From: Capitulum mitella
Taxonomy: Eukaryota > Arthropoda > Thecostraca > Pollicipedomorpha > Pollicipedidae
Direction: 5' to 3'
Assembly: GCA_030062745.1 (NCBI GenBank)
Contig: CP099848.1
Coordinates: forward strand, 4,040,685-4,104,684
Length of the DNA: 64,000 nucleotides
Position 1 is the stretch's first letter. The number at the start of each line of letters is the position of its first letter. The notes beneath the pieces were generated by a model that had not been told where the DNA came from, did no database searches, and was given only the letters and a program-made list of their open reading frames with translations. This document shows, one piece after another, positions 1 to 36,400 of the stretch. Both the position numbers and the translations under genes were made by a program.

Positions 1-1555
1 AATGTCTGTTTACCGCTACAAGTCCATAAGAGACATCGATTCAAGGGGGTCCCCGGGAATGCAATGCGAGGGCGGTGATATATGTGTCGTAAGTGGTTCC
101 ACTTTAAAAACCTGGCGCTCGCCTGACCTTTAGCCGTGTCCTTTTTGCCGGTCGTTTGTATGGGCGTGGATTATCTGGACGTCATATCTTCAGATTCTAC
201 CGCATTATGGCGATCTCTACGACACTCAATTACAGCAGTGAATTGCGCCGTCGCCTTTCAGTCGACCTTTCGCTCTGTCTTTTCATACTTTCTCCATGAA
301 GGGGAGATGTCTAACAGAGCTATATTTCCGCGACTCTGGAGAAGTCAGGGATCTAGAGACGAAACCAGCTGATCCAAACCAAAACGTTGATCACTAAACA
401 TCCGTACCGTATTGGGCGGTGATTTCCGTTTACGGCCCAGCTTTCAAACAGCAGCAAACCTCCAAAGCCTAGCTCAGCAATGAACACTGGCTGCTCGAAA
501 CGGAGTTTTATTTGTTCAAAACGGACCACAATTTCTGTTCGAAAAGAGTGAAACGGACCAAACTATTTGCTCGAAACGGATTGCTCAAAAGGATACATGT
601 CGGCTGCGTGTCGAAAAAATGGTCCCTTATGCCTGCAATCTGAAGCCCTTTGATCGAAAAAGTCGATTACTTTTGTTACAAAAGAAAACCTTGCTGCAAA
701 GTGGGCATGCTTGACGCGTGTCTTCAGCCAGGAATACCTTCGTTTTCTTGCTCAGTACTTTGGGGTTTTGCAGAAAAGTATTGCACATCAAAACTGAGAA
801 ACTTTTATTGCCAATAGAGCAGGGCGTAGCCATGATTTCGTAAAGAAGGGCGCCAGGACAAACCTGATTCCCATCAGAACTGAAAACTTCTCAGATTTCA
901 GTCGCTTTATTCTCGAGTTCCCGAAATTTGTATTTATTTTCGTTTTTGATACGTAAAAAAGCGCCAGATTTCAATTCCAGAGAGGGGCGAAATGGCCCAT
1001 TGGCCTCCCTCATCTACACCCCTACATCATAGAAATGAAGGGTAAAAACATAGCAACCCTTGTAAAACACCCATTTTTAGTTAACATGAACAGCTTAAGG
1101 CAGCTGTGATCACTTTCCACTTGCACCTGAATTAAAGCAGCCATTTTCCAGGCACGAGCTCTCTCGACAGCATGATACCAGTGCGGGCCAAGCGAACAAT
1201 AGGCGTCACAGCGATGCGGCGACGCTAGCGCCGCGGCGTGGCGGAAAGGTGAACGACAGAAGTCCCAAAAATAACCGTCCCGTGCCGGCTGTTTCTGCTG
1301 GTTGCCGGTAACAGTCGCCCGGTCCCGACCCGCAGCGGTGTGACCCTGCTGTCCAGTATCCCCGTCTTCACAGCGGCGTGAATTCTACGCCACTCTGCCG
1401 CGCAAGGAGGGGTCTCACCCCAAGGGGGCGGGTCCAGAGGAAGGGGCGACGAGTCAGCCCCTCCCTTGGAGAGTTCGAGGGAGCTCCGATGCGTAGGAAA
1501 ACATTCCGTTGAACAAAACGGTGTCGGCGTCACATTTTCAGGAAAGCTGGGCAAA
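1..1555. other. Intergenic or upstream intronic DNA, no gene seen
   Basis: No conserved coding segment was recognised here. Around 490-590 there are degenerate repeats of the type 'TCGAAACGGA'. Around 960-1020 there is a short segment with the 'GGGGCGAAATGGCCC' flavour that recurs elsewhere in the window. Open frames are short and lack family features. If the junctophilin gene extends left, this could be intron. Confidence 0.4.
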
Positions 1556-1615
1556 CGACGTTTTCGAGTCCTTTCCTTCCGTGCATCACCATTGGGATGA
1601 TGCTAAATTTTTCCG
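1556..1615 (+). repeat. Dispersed repeat, ATG(N)TAAATTT family, copy 1
   Basis: Contains 'TTTTCGAGTCCTTT' followed about 30 nt later by 'GATGATGCTAAATTTTT'. The same two blocks with similar spacing occur at 3818-3878 and 10968-11028, and the second block alone recurs at several other places. This is a short interspersed repeat whose full boundaries are unclear. Confidence 0.55.
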
Positions 1616-1947
1616 GACTAGACGGAGCCGTCGACCCGCCGTCACCCCTTCCCCCGACTCCCGTTGTTGCCGCCGTGAGAGCACAATATATTCGGAAATG
1701 TATGGTGGTAAAAGAAAGCAAGAGGCCCTCTCAGCTTCCGGAAGAGACAGCCACTGACCAATCGTCCTTCCCTTGCGAGTCCAACATCGCAGGAACGTTG
1801 GGCCCCACCACACTACGATGTCGTCAGGCTTCGTGACTCAGGCAGTTATCCAGGAGAGTGGCCAGGACGACGGGGCCAGTCAGGGACGTAGCCAGAGAGG
1901 GGGCATGGGGCCATGGCCCCTCTGAGCCAAGCGGTATACACGAGATG

Positions 1948-3303
1948 TACAGGGTGTCCCAAAAAGGTGCTACAGCCTGAAAGTCAACATCTCCGGTAAT
2001 TGTCAACGTTAAGTACTGAACCAGGGCTAAAAACTGCATTTATGGGGAATTATCGAATTGTCCCCATAACAAAAGGCCACGGTCAGTGCACACAGCGAAC
2101 GACAGCGCGTGCTCAAACTGTCCCTCTTCACACGTTTCACAGAGCTCAGTCCATCGCAGGGCCTGTCTCATATGTCGGGCGCACATGTTCGGTCGAATCT
2201 TCTTGCAAGCCGCTCGGATTTTCAGCTTCAAGTCTTTAAGACTTTTGGGCGACTCCTAGTAGACTTGGTCCTTCAGGTACCCCAAAAGAGAAAAAATCTG
2301 GGGTTGGGAGTGCGCAGGCTAAGGAATCGCTGTCTTCTTGGAGACAACACGACCCCCGGAGTGGTCCTGAATCCATCGCAAAGCCACCCGAGACGTGTGG
2401 GGAGGTGCGCCATCCTGCTGCGGCCACTGGAGGTGGATAGTGTCGACGCATTTCCGGTTTAGCTCCTCCCAGAACCAAATGAGCACCACCACGTAACGAT
2501 CTGCAACGACCGTTTTGGTGTTTTTCTCGTGGTCCTGCAAGAAGAAGGGTCCGATGACCCCTTGACTGCTGATCGCGCACCAATCACTTTGGGTGAGTGC
2601 AGGAGAGTTGTGCGCATCTCCGCTGGTGGCTGCTGGCCCCAGCAGCGGTGGTTTTGGCGATTAAACGTTTGATGTCAATGGAAATGTGCCTCGTCGGAAA
2701 ACCACAGGTGGTCGATGAAGATGTCAGAGGCAGCAGTCATCTCTTTCAGCCAGGTGAACAGCTTCAGTCTTTCTTCTCGGTGAGATGAATTTATTGTCTG
2801 ATGAGTTTGTATCTTGTAAGTGATTAGATGGAGTTTTTCAAGATTCTATGGGCTGCCGAATTAGAGATGCCCACGCGTAGTCCGAGGCGACGAGACGAGG
2901 TCTTAAGCTCACTGGTGATGCCACGCGAGGACTTTTCGACCCCTTCCGGGCCCGACACGGTGATAGGACGGCCACTGACCTTTACGGCGGCTAGCCCCAG
3001 TCCTGTGAGCCAGGAACTTCTTCGTTAACTTGAACATTGTTTTTCTAGTTGGAGCAACGCGACTTGAAAAGTGCCCTTTAAGTTTTCTCTGGGTAAGGAT
3101 GATATATTTTGTCTGGAGATAAATTTGGATCGTTTCGTTCTTGTTCCGCATTCATCCAGAACATGGTGCAGAATGCCGAGTTGGCAGCAATGAAATCTTC
3201 CATGAATTTTCTTTCACGTGATGTATGGAATATAAATCACGCTTTGTGCAGAGGACTTTCATTAAGAAAAAATAGGTGTGATGTCTTTTTATGGGACACC
3301 TTA
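1948..3303 (-). pseudogene. Decayed Tc1/mariner-IS630-type DDE transposase element
   Basis: On the minus strand, successive short frames show transposase pieces in the right order. Near 3000-3070 there is an N-terminal helix-turn-helix-like segment ('PTRKTMFKLTKKF'). Near 2680-2720 there is 'LWFSDEAHF', the usual first catalytic Asp region. About 2400-2440 gives 'QQDGAPPHT', the second catalytic Asp motif. A C-terminal stretch around 2110-2230 reads 'LKIRAACKKIRPNM'. Stops and frameshifts separate the pieces, so no intact transposase remains. The left end at 1948 begins 'TACAGGGTGTCCCAAAAA', typical of these elements. A degenerate inverted 'GGTGTCCC' lies at 3293-3300. Family assignment is from motif recognition; the exact subfamily is not determined. 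Confidence 0.75.
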
Positions 3304-3347
3304 TATAGCGATTTCGCAGGAATACGTAAAAGTGATTATATATACAT

Positions 3348-3419
<72 letters not shown>

Positions 3420-3570
3420 CAAAAGCGAACATTATATGTTCTCCTGTGCGCTTAATATGAGGCAAATTACATAAAATTTCCGCTTTTTCCCACAAATTTC
3501 GTCATATGCAAGTGGCATATGACAAAACTTGACATTTCCCCCCCCTCCACCTCGAGGAAAACCCTGGCTA
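3303..3570 (-). repeat. Dispersed repeat copy with internal microsatellite
   Basis: Reverse complement of the repeat at 13390-13600. Shared blocks include 'TTTTGTCATATGCCACT', 'TTTTGCAACATATATA' and 'ACGTATTCCTGC', plus a G-rich run at one end. A long (CA)n(TA)n tract sits exactly where the other copy has only a short 'ATATATATG'. The element end abuts the mariner-type remnant. Confidence 0.6.
3349..3415. repeat. (CA)n(TA)n compound microsatellite
   Basis: A run of CA dinucleotides followed by a long TA run. It lies inside the dispersed repeat and looks like an expansion of a short TA seed in that repeat. Confidence 0.95.
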
Positions 3571-3575
3571 CGTGC

Positions 3576-4980
3576 CTGGGCTCTATTCACAAGGAACAGC
3601 AGGCTCAAGACGCGGCAGTCGGCCAATGCGAGGCAACACGACCAGGAGACCGAATCTGACCCGTCTCAAGCCCCGCGGTTTGGCCTGCTGTGCACGAGGC
3701 CAGGGCGTGCCCGTGGGACAGAGCACAGTCTAGGCAGGGAGTTCGTCCGCTGGACACAACATGGCCAGGGCACAGAGCAGTGGCGGATGAACGTGTTCCG
3801 ATAAAGGGGATGGGCTTCGACTACTTTTCGAGTCATTTCTTTCCATGTAACGCTATAGGGTTAATGTTAAATTTCGGCCAGTTAAGGGGGTGGGGCATTT
3901 TGCTCCCACTGCCCCCTCCCGGCCCCGGTCCCGTGCCCGCTTCCACCGCCGCTGACACAGAGCCGGGACGGGCCGCGGAACGCGGGCCGCAGGGCGCGGC
4001 CGGCTCCTGCCGCGGCCGAACGGCCGGCCGGCCAGGTGTCCGGACGGCCGGGCCGGCCGCCGCCTGCCGTGTCGCCGGCGCCAGACGGCGGCCGGCTGCT
4101 CGGCTGGAATCGGTCCAGCCGAGTCTGAGCTGCCGCCGCGGCCGGCCGGCCGGCTCCGGGGCACGTGCCGGCCGCGCCGCCGCGCCGCGTCCCGCCGCCG
4201 GGCGTGGCGCAGTGCGGCCGCGCGCGGCCCGCAGCGCGCCTTCCGCCCGCCGAGCCAGACGGGAGAATTTTCCGCCGCCGGTGAAATTGCACCCAGGGGG
4301 CGCTCTCAGCGAGCCTCCAGCAGCGGACAGGGACTTACAGGCCCCGACCAGGCGTCCAATTCAGCGAGCCAAACTTCATAACCTTCTGCTCGGCTCTGAC
4401 TGGAAAGATGAGACGTTTTGAGAACCACGATGCGGTTTATTTTTGACGACCGGGCGGCGTTTTCAGCTGTTTACTGCCCTCCAAACCCATGTCATTCACG
4501 GATTCATGCTATTCTTCTGCTTTCTCGGACACAGCTGGTTGAAAGCCTGTCGTAAGGCCAAATGATGTGAAGTTCTCTTCACCGTCGGTGCATTTTAAAT
4601 GTAAAAACTACTTTAATAAGAATGTCTCATGGAAATGATGGAGGATTGCATGACACGTATACAGGAGACCTATGAATACATATTTCTCTTCTTGAGCTGC
4701 GGACTTATGGGGTTTGCGCTTCCATCAAAATTGTTCCGAGTTGTCTCTACGAAACGACCCGCCTTTCTTGGTGGGTGGAGCAAGTCGTCACAAAATAATA
4801 CTGCTTTCGAAGCCCACTGCATTTTCATAAAGTCGCCTAAGATATCTTTGTTGTTGCGATTGCTTATCCCGATACCGCCGATTATCTCTGATTTGCATCA
4901 GATCGATCAGTGAAAATAATGTCCGACTTTCAGGTCAAACAATAATCTCTGGCTTCACGGCCATCTTCATGACTCGGTGA
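3576..4980. other. Non-coding; contains dispersed repeat copy 2 and a GC-rich block
   Basis: At 3818-3878 there is another copy of the 'TTTTCGAGTC ... AATGTTAAATTT' repeat. About 3900-4290 is extremely rich in CCGG and GCCGGC words and has open frames in several phases, but their translations are low-complexity Arg/Ala/Pro/Gly with no domain. From 4300 to 4980 nothing was recognised. Confidence 0.4.
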
Positions 4981-5550
4981 CCACCTTTATAACTCCACAA
5001 CTCCGTCTCTTGACACGCCAGTCCCATCTCTGTGACTTGACAATTCCACCTCCACGTAGCTCGATAGTGCCGTCTTCATGACTCGATAGTGCCGTCTCCG
5101 TGACTCGACAGTGGCGTCTCCTTGACCCGATAGTGCCATCTTCAGACTCAACAGTGCTGTCTCCGCGACTCGACAGTCCAATCTCCAGACTCGACAGTGC
5201 TGTCTTCGCGACTCGACAGTCCAATCTCTAGACTCGACAGTGCTGTCTCCGCGACTCGACAGTCCAATCTCTAGACTCGACAGTGCTGTCTCCGCGACTC
5301 GACAGTCCAATCTCCAGACTCGACAGTGCTGTCTCCGCGACTCGACAGTCCAGTCTCCAGACTCGACAGTGCCGTCTCCGCGACTCGACAGTCCAATCTC
5401 CAGACTCGACAGTGCTGTCTCCGCGACTCGACAGTCTAATCTCCAGACTCGACAGTGCTGCTGTCTCCATGACTCGACTTCCGTCTCCGTGACTCGACAT
5501 TGCCGTCTGCATGACTCGACAATCTCGTCTCCGTGGCTCGACAGTGCCGT
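4980..5550. repeat. Minisatellite, 43-bp higher-order unit
   Basis: Built from about 21-22 bp subunits of the type 'GACTCGACAGTGCTGTCTCC' alternating with 'GACTCGACAGTCCAATCTCC', giving a 43-bp higher-order period in 5150-5460. It decays into single subunits toward both edges. Open frames across it in both directions are repeat artefacts. Confidence 0.9.
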
Positions 5551-28286
<22,736 letters not shown>

Positions 28287-30370
28287 CGGCGGCCCAGCAG
28301 GGCGGCACGAGAGTCGACAGCGATCAGCGCCGACCGGCTTCTGATTGGCCCGTCTGGCGCCACGTCACCGAACAAGCGACCAATCCGTGCCTTCCCTCTG
28401 AGCGGAGCCGAGCCTTCCCAGGGACTGGCGCGCACAGTGACGGCGCCGGAACGGTGAAACTTTTCATGCAGGTTCAAGGACCTCGACATTGTGCCTTTGA
28501 ACTTGTTTTTACTGCGCTAAATTAGTGTTTATCAGCGTAGACGACGAGTGGATATCCCCTATCATATTGTTACTGCTGAAATTAAATGAGTGCCTGTGCA
28601 TGCCTGACTCCACTGCGTTTGCGGCGACGGTATGCCCGTGTCGGACTTGTGTCTACCAAGGGCCAGCATCCCTCAGTATATCCATGCAACTTCGTCCTAA
28701 CAATTCACCTGCGCCTCCCCGACGTGACTCTCCGGTCCTTGCTTCGTGTCCGATCTGGCGGCCCGGACTATCTATTTCGAGTCTCCTGGCCCGCCCGAAG
28801 TCACTCACCCCGCACTGACTCGCGCGGTGGCACGCGGCCCCTGCCTGTGATATGCGGTCTGAACCTTCGCTTCCCGGCCGGCCGCCGTCGGCCGAAACCG
28901 CGGCACCAGGCGGTTCATCTACCGCGCTGTAGATGGCAGCACTGGGCCGCCGCGAGAGGGCAGCACGGCCGGTCCGCTGGCCGCGATTGCCTCCCCGCCT
29001 CGCAGTGGTACGGCGCGGCAAGCACCGCTCCGGCCTCTCCGGGCGCCTGGCCGCGGCTCAATAGGCCCTCACGGCTGGGGAGGACGGGCGTCTCGCCGGG
29101 GCGTCGTCGCACGGGCGTTGACGGCCGACGGGCCGGGCCGCGCGGCCGTCCGGTGGCCACGTGTGCCGTGTCGCGTGGTTACGGTCCTTCGCGTGCTGCC
29201 TCCTCCGCCGACCGCCAACGACTGTGACCTTGAATAAACACGAACCCACGACCGCGCCGCGTGTGACCGACTGCCCCGAGGCGGCGGCGACGCCCGCTCG
29301 AGCTCCGCCCGGACCTGGAGGTGCGCCGGGAGTGCGGCGCACACAACCAGAAGCAGCAGCTGCTCAGAGGTCCCTCCAGCCAGTCCCGCGCAGTGGAAAC
29401 CGGGGAGTCAGCGAAGCGGACATGATTGCGTTCCACGGGCTACAATGGCGACAACAATGGAACCTTAACGATTAGGTTCTACGGAGGCAGCGATCACGGC
29501 GGTTTTTTCACGGGCTCCGGGCAACCTATTGCTGGTTCAGGTTCCGTTCACAGGCCTCACGCGATGTCACGTGCCGGGCTGAACGGTCCTTTGCGTAGTG
29601 TTCCAGGTTCGATCGCATCACGCTCGTTGCAGTCGGCTGTCGTGTAGTGCGTTCTATTTGGCCTGCCATGCCTTCGCAGCAGATTAGTTTGTCCGACGGG
29701 GCGCTCGTATTTGGGAAGGCTCTGTACAAACAGGTCCTCTACGATCTGTTCGCTGTGCGTGATCTGTTCGCCGGACACGTGACCGTCGCCGCCAGCTGAC
29801 GGACTTACCCACTCACACCGATTACGGCGACTTGCATTGTTGTTCATATGCCGTTCGGAGCAAACTAGAAGACATCGAGGGAGGAGAATGTAAGCTGTAA
29901 CGCGATGGTTCCGTGGCGTGTTGACACCTACAGCTCCGCTCCCGCCAGCAACACGCCGGCTGGAGCCTGGAACTGACATCCCCAGCGGTCGACATTCACC
30001 GCCCCGCAGTCTGAAGTGACAGCCAGCAAGGCTCTCGCGAAGCCAGGAGAGATAGATCGTGCCTTGCATCAGCGCTGCTCTCAGCCACGGCCAATCATCA
30101 CCCACCATCAGCCCGCGGCTGGTATGAATCCACGCCCGTCGCGAGCAGCGAGTCCAGGACCCTGCCACCCCACAACACGCTCCGACCAATGCCATACATC
30201 ACGTCCAGGTGAAATCTCAGGTCCGTGCGGGCACCGGCCGACCACCCGGCGCCCGGCGTCCTCCGCCGCCTCTCTGCACGGCCGGCGCCGCCGGCGGCCA
30301 CACACAACTCGGAGTGGGCTCTCCACAACAGTGTATTGGACAGGCGGCAAAGACGGCGACGTCACGGCCT
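28287..30370. other. Junctophilin 3'UTR and intergenic region to RpL13
   Basis: The convergent gene pair is separated by about 2.1 kb. A candidate polyadenylation signal AATAAA is at 29233-29238 (+), about 950 nt after the stop. CpG-rich; no further gene recognised. No clear AATAAA was seen for RpL13 on the minus strand. Confidence 0.5.
29233..29238 (+). terminator. jp: Candidate junctophilin polyadenylation signal
   Basis: Canonical AATAAA hexamer in the expected strand, about 950 nt downstream of the junctophilin stop. No transcript end can be verified. Confidence 0.35.
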
Positions 30371-30484
30371 TCACTTGCCCTTGGCGGCCTTCTTGGCGGC
30401 GGCCTTGCCGGCGATCTCCTGGTCCTCGGCCGCCTCCTTGGCGCGCTTGGCGCGGATGCCCCACATGCGCGCCGTGGCCCGGCT
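30371..30484 (-). CDS. RpL13: RpL13 terminal exon
   Basis: 37 codons plus TGA. Acceptor 'CCCGTTGCAG'. It encodes '[20 protein letters not shown]' and a Lys/Ala tail. This exon is GC- and CpG-rich, unlike the upstream part of the gene. Confidence 0.96.
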   Translation of the reverse strand, partial: SRATARMWGIRAKRAKEAAEDQEIAGKAAAKKAAKGK

Positions 30485-33400
30485 CTGCAACGGGCGACGA
30501 CGGGATCAGAGCGGCGCACGACACCGCGGCGAGCCGTCCCGCGGCAGACCACTGCAGTGACAATAGAGCACCAGGCCTCAACCGGCCAGACAAAAAATGC
30601 GGACGACCAACGAAATCCAGAACCATTCAGTCGCTATACGTTAGTTTGGAAAGCTATTAAGCCATTCCGCGAGTGTCTCACTGACATCTTGAACGGAAGA
30701 CTGACTCTCGTTACATAACGTTTCAGATACGTCGCCCGTCGAAAGCAAAATCCTACGTGACAAAGGTCATAAACCGGCCGGCGGACGATTGACGTCATGA
30801 TCTGAAGAATTCAACCGTGTTCAACTTCTGTCGTATCTACAACCATGCATTTCGTCAAAAACGAACTGTCTGAGACGTGTTTCGCACGCGACGGACCCCA
30901 CTCAAATACAAGGAGACGTGCACAATTTTCATTATAAAGAAAACAAAGTGTTTCAGAGAAAAACAAATTCCAAAATACTCCAAAGTATTTTCATAATTAT
31001 CATTTTAAAGTTTAAATGCTACCAAGCACCAAACATGTAGCACCACAATCAAGGGACAATCGAAAAACCTGGATGCATGCCAGACCCATTTGACTTTGTA
31101 GCGTCCGACGATTTCAAGAGACGGTTTAAAGTGACATCACTTGACGATTTCAAGTGACGGACGGTGTCCGTCCTTTTCTCTGAGATGCAGGGATGACACC
31201 GGTTTTACAGCATTCCTTTCAAAGATGTTTCATTCTATTTCCGATAAGTTCAGCCCACAGCAGCAACTTGTAGCGAATATGAGAGTATCTGGTTATTAAT
31301 TGCTCTCCAGGTAGGCCCACGCATTTACCATGAATCAGTGGAATAACTGCCCCACAACTAATAAGCTGCAAACTTCACTCCTCCGTCGCGAGTGCAAAAC
31401 GTCGAAGCCGAACAAATTTTCCGACGTGGATCAGACCCTTCACGGTTCATTGTTCTGAGCAATTTTCAGCCTCAGAATGCATTTGAAACACTGCAGGATG
31501 ATGTCCTGAGCTTTGTGAAAACCACCTTTCTGAGCGACTGATGTCCCTATGTGCCAAGCTGGCATTCCACTCCATCCTTACCCTCCTGAGGGTGTTGAAG
31601 GCCTGGAACTTCTTGTCGTCCTCAGTGATCGGCCGCGACTTGACCTGGAGCTTGGCCGTCCTCCGCTGTGCAATGGGCATCACCTTGCCCTTCAGCTGTG
31701 TGGCCAGCTTCAACTCCTCTGCCTGGGGGTTATCAGAGATTGTTACATGCTAGCACAGCACACCAGAATCTGTGAAACTGGACTGTCCTAACTCAGCTGC
31801 AAAACATGACATATCTAGCACAGCCATGAGACAGACAAAACCTAAATAATAACTATCACGCACACACAATTAACTTCTGCCATGTATCGATACTGCCACT
31901 GATATGATAGTTCCACAAGGGAAATACACATGCACCTCGAAAAAATATACACTGAACCCACTTCACAGATAAAACTTACTGAGCTGTCTCCCTTCTTGGG
32001 CTTGTTGGCGGTCTTTGGGAAGAGAATCAGCTTGGATTTGTACTCCTTCAGCCTCCTAACGTTGCCCTGCAAGGCCTCCACGGACTTGTTGCGCCGCCTG
32101 TGGTCGACTGCGATGCCGATGGTGGGCGCAAACCTCTTCGGGATACCGGCAGCCTGTCAAAGGAGTGCCAGCCTGATCACCGCTGCATGAAATTTGATGG
32201 GAGACATTACGAACCGAATTTAAACAACGATTTGTCTGTTGTGCATATCACAATACCCCGCCATCTCAGACTAGCTTTCAAGCACATGAGAAACAACAAC
32301 ATTTCTCTCTGCATCATGTCAGATAATACAATCTATTTATAGTCAACATCCTCCACAAGCTAGCTATGAAGTACATCATGGAACACAGCCTTGATCCTTT
32401 TCACATTTCGACACATTGTCAGGGCAAATTAGGACCATGGCAAAAAACACTGAGGCCTCAACAGTCTTTCTCAACACCGACAAAATGGAAAAGATGTAGA
32501 AGACATTTATCTTCCATACAGGAAACACATGAATTTCTGAAACACATACATTACCTGTGAAAGACATGGGAAATGTCACTCACAGACTGTGGGAGTGCCC
32601 ATTACAACATTCTGTAAATCAGCTGTGGTGTAAACCAGCACAAATCAGCAATCATTACTGAAACTCTAAAGACAGGAATGGACTATTTAATGACAATGCA
32701 TGGAACTGTAGATCACTTAAGCACAACTAGCAACACTCCATGACATTTGCATAGATCCATCAAAACACCCCAATCCAGCCTCTTGTACCCATCCATTCCC
32801 CATCTTTTTGGCAATGTCACTCAGTCACTCAGGATGATGACTATCACTACAAAGGCAGATGGTGTTGTTTGATGGCTAAGTCACATCAGTTGAGGTCCGG
32901 ATTCACATCTATGACACTGCATCATTATCTATGCAACAGCAGCCAGAACTATTTGACTTTTACCTAGTCCCCTCCTAATCTTGGCAGACCTCTAGCTAAC
33001 AAATCACCTGTCCCAATTTCAGTAATGCCATGCCACAATGCAACATATGCCAACAAACTCAATGGAATTCACTTGCCATGGAGACACATGCTACTGGTCA
33101 TGTCAATTTGTGGACCATGTGTACCTTGTACAAAACAAACAAGACCCATATCTCACCAGTATTCACCATTTAACCACCTTCAAGGATCTGGTGGGAGGTA
33201 GGTATGATCCTCCAACCACTTTCAAACCTGGACATCATAGACAAATGGAACAAAGATGATGCTGATTTTTCCTACACAAAGACACCCACTGTGACCCTTT
33301 TAGATCCCATTTTAACATGCGAGGACACATGGGGATTCCAGTGGATGCTGGCCTCCATGTAGTCCCACAGCCATTATGTGTTATGTTGACATATTGTGTA

Positions 33401-36400
33401 CTTTGGTAGGATGGAAGTGACTTTGGATGGGACTGTTGATATCATGCAAATCAGAGCTTCTGATACCTTCAGGACCCCTCCAAGGTCGTGAAGGTCAATG
33501 GCACCACAGGTGGCAACCACATGTGACAATGAATAAGGTAAGTACTGCAGAATGCTTAACATGTATACTGTCCAGTGATGTTCCATAGCCACATCAAGAT
33601 GTCTCCAAGGTATTCCCTGAAGAAAGAGTTCATTACATCCATGACATCATACTCTGTGACCTATCAGGGAGACAAGCAATTTTTGGCACTTGGAATTGTG
33701 AGATGGCCTGCAAAGGCCTGGAAGTTGGGAAGAAGTGCAAAGATTCTGCAGAAGCTAATTGATAAACAGTCTCCAATCTGACACATGGATCAGCATGATT
33801 TTTATGGCAGAATGTAGAACCTGACTCCAGGAATTTGATTTATTACTAGATTCAAACCACTTTGTTTTCCATTCCATGAGAAATGATTACCTATTACCCC
33901 TATACCTATTACCTACCCTTGCCATACATGAGACACACAGCATAACTGAGAGGAACATAGTGTAGTGACACTGCTGGTGTTTTTTATTGCTGCTTTCTCA
34001 GGAAAATCACAAAGGGTATGTGCTTCATGGTTCAACTTACAGGCCTAAGCCACAATGAGCTTTTTCAATAAAAAAAAAAAAAAATGCTCAAAGTTCAGTC
34101 CCTTGTGCCAATTCTGCCCAAAAGGTTTTATAATGCCTGTAACATTCTGCAGACTGGAAATTACCTTGCAGTTTGATGTGATGTGATGTCTGTAGATGCT
34201 CAATGAAGGCAGTCACAAAGCAAATATTCATTAGGACACAAAAACTCGAAAAATGCAAGATAACTTTGCAGCATGGATAATTACTGGTTTGCCATAGGCT
34301 TAATTACTTTCCTCAAGATGGTTTGGTATCTGGTTCATTGGTATGGCTTAGTAGTGATGTTATAAGAATTTCTCTCCTGTGTATTGCTACCACTTAGATA
34401 GACTATTATGACTAAACTAAACCTGTCTAAAGCTGTCTTAACTAAACAGACTAAACCTGTCACCACATTCACTAATGATTAGTGTGATAACATTGGGGTG
34501 CATAACAATGCAACCACAAACAACTTACACTAACCCCTGTGGTGATTTGCCAAAGAAAGGCCATTCAACAGCCTGCTGACTCCTGCTCTTTACTTTAATC
34601 TCAGTTTAATAAGGCTGGGTCTCAGTTGTGGCTGTGCCTTGGGTATCCAGTCTCACCTTAAAGACAAACAGACTAGAAACACTATAGTATGCTGGTTCTT
34701 CAGCACACATCATTAGGCACCAAACCTAATTTATGTTCACTCTTAATGCCTCAATAATAATGTCTGATTCATGCCTGTGGCTCCAACAAATCATTATTGG
34801 ATGGTATTGAATGGTATGAAGAGTAGATGTGGAGTATTCAAGAGCTAAGAGCTACATCATAATTTTGATGATCTGGATGCACAGATGTGCCAAGATACAG
34901 CAGAACTCTCTTGTTTGAAAAACTTGCAAACTGGAAGGAAAAGGAAAATTCCCAATCTGGCACCATCAGTTAGATTAGTTAAGACACATGCAGGGTTGGG
35001 TAAGATTACATTAAGTTAATACTATTACTGTTTATTCCAAAACAAACTTTTATTAGGTTAGGTTAGTACTATCAACACCCATTTAACAACATATTTCTAC
35101 TTTTCATGACACATAGGCCAATGCAAATTTGTGCATGGAGCTGTTCCAGGCAACAGCTCCATGCAACAAGTAAGGTACAAAACTACGCTGAGCCTATTCA
35201 GATGGACCGTGCAACATACAATAGTCCAGGACAGGGCAGGGTCATGCAATCCAACAGAGCATGACTGGTTCTAGATATATGATGTTCATTCTGCCATTCA
35301 TCACTAGAAATTGTTCCCTACCCTATCCTTGTCATATTTTGAGAAGCCCATGTTTCACTCCACACCATGCTTCAGAATATAAACACAAAAATTGATGCTG
35401 CTCATATACAGTATTTAATATTTTTATTTCAATTGTTTTTCTGATACACAATTGTGACATATTTCTAAATAACAGAAAATGTGTCAAATGGCAGCCTTGA
35501 ACATCATTACAGTGTCACTGTAACATTATTTTACACCTGTGTGAGGTTCACAAGATGGGTACAGTTTAGCTGATGGATGGGCCAGTGACCACAGATTCAG
35601 GGTATTCCAGGCACAGGCCTCCCACTTCTAGTAACTTCAGAAATCCACATAGTTACCAAGCCATATTGATGCTAATAGATGCACAATTAAAAAATAGCTG
35701 TTGCAGACATTTAGTGCCTTGTCAACATCACAACTTCCTGAAAACAGTTCCCTGAAATGATCTAATCACCCACAATCTCAACAACTAGCATCAGTTTGAA
35801 GCATGCAGCATCTCTCAGAACAGATCAAAACAGCTATTTTTTAATGTCACCTACAGTTATTTTTTAATTGTACATCTATTAGTATCAATATGGCTTGGTA
35901 ACTATGTGGATTTAAGCACTGATTAATGATACAGGTGCTTTGAAATATGATGCCATTAAAGGACCTATCAAAATGCAGCCATCTCAAAACTTGTAACTCC
36001 AAAACAAGCTGAGAAACCTGCAACTTGAAACAAGCTGAGATGGTATTGGAATGGGACAGGGAGGTGGACCAAGACTATAAGGACAGATATGAGTGCCTCA
36101 GGACAGAACAGGGAAAGGCAATGAAGACTGGACAGTACAGAGATATGGAGGGCAGCTGAATAGGGATGGGAGAGAACTAAGGAAACTGGCATGGAAGGGT
36201 ATTGGAAAAGGGGCTGGGCCAAGAAAGGGACAAGCAAGAGGATGGGGACAGAACATGGACAAGGAGATAGGGCTATCACTTAATGTCTGAATAAGCCAAA
36301 TCATGTGGCTGGTTCTAAAGATAACAGGGCTAGGGGTGATAAAAAATAAAAAAAGGATAATATAAAAATAAAAAAAATAAAAAAAAAAATATAAAATAAA

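Noticed and set aside
3690-4421. 243-codon plus-strand ORF
   Set aside because: Runs through a GC-rich low-complexity block and a dispersed repeat; no domain, no splice support.
35190-35315. Possible box C/D snoRNA in the RpL13 intron (minus strand AGTGATGA ... CTGA)
   Set aside because: No terminal stem and spacing is long; the intron location is suggestive because RpL13 hosts snoRNAs in other animals, but the boxes alone are expected by chance.
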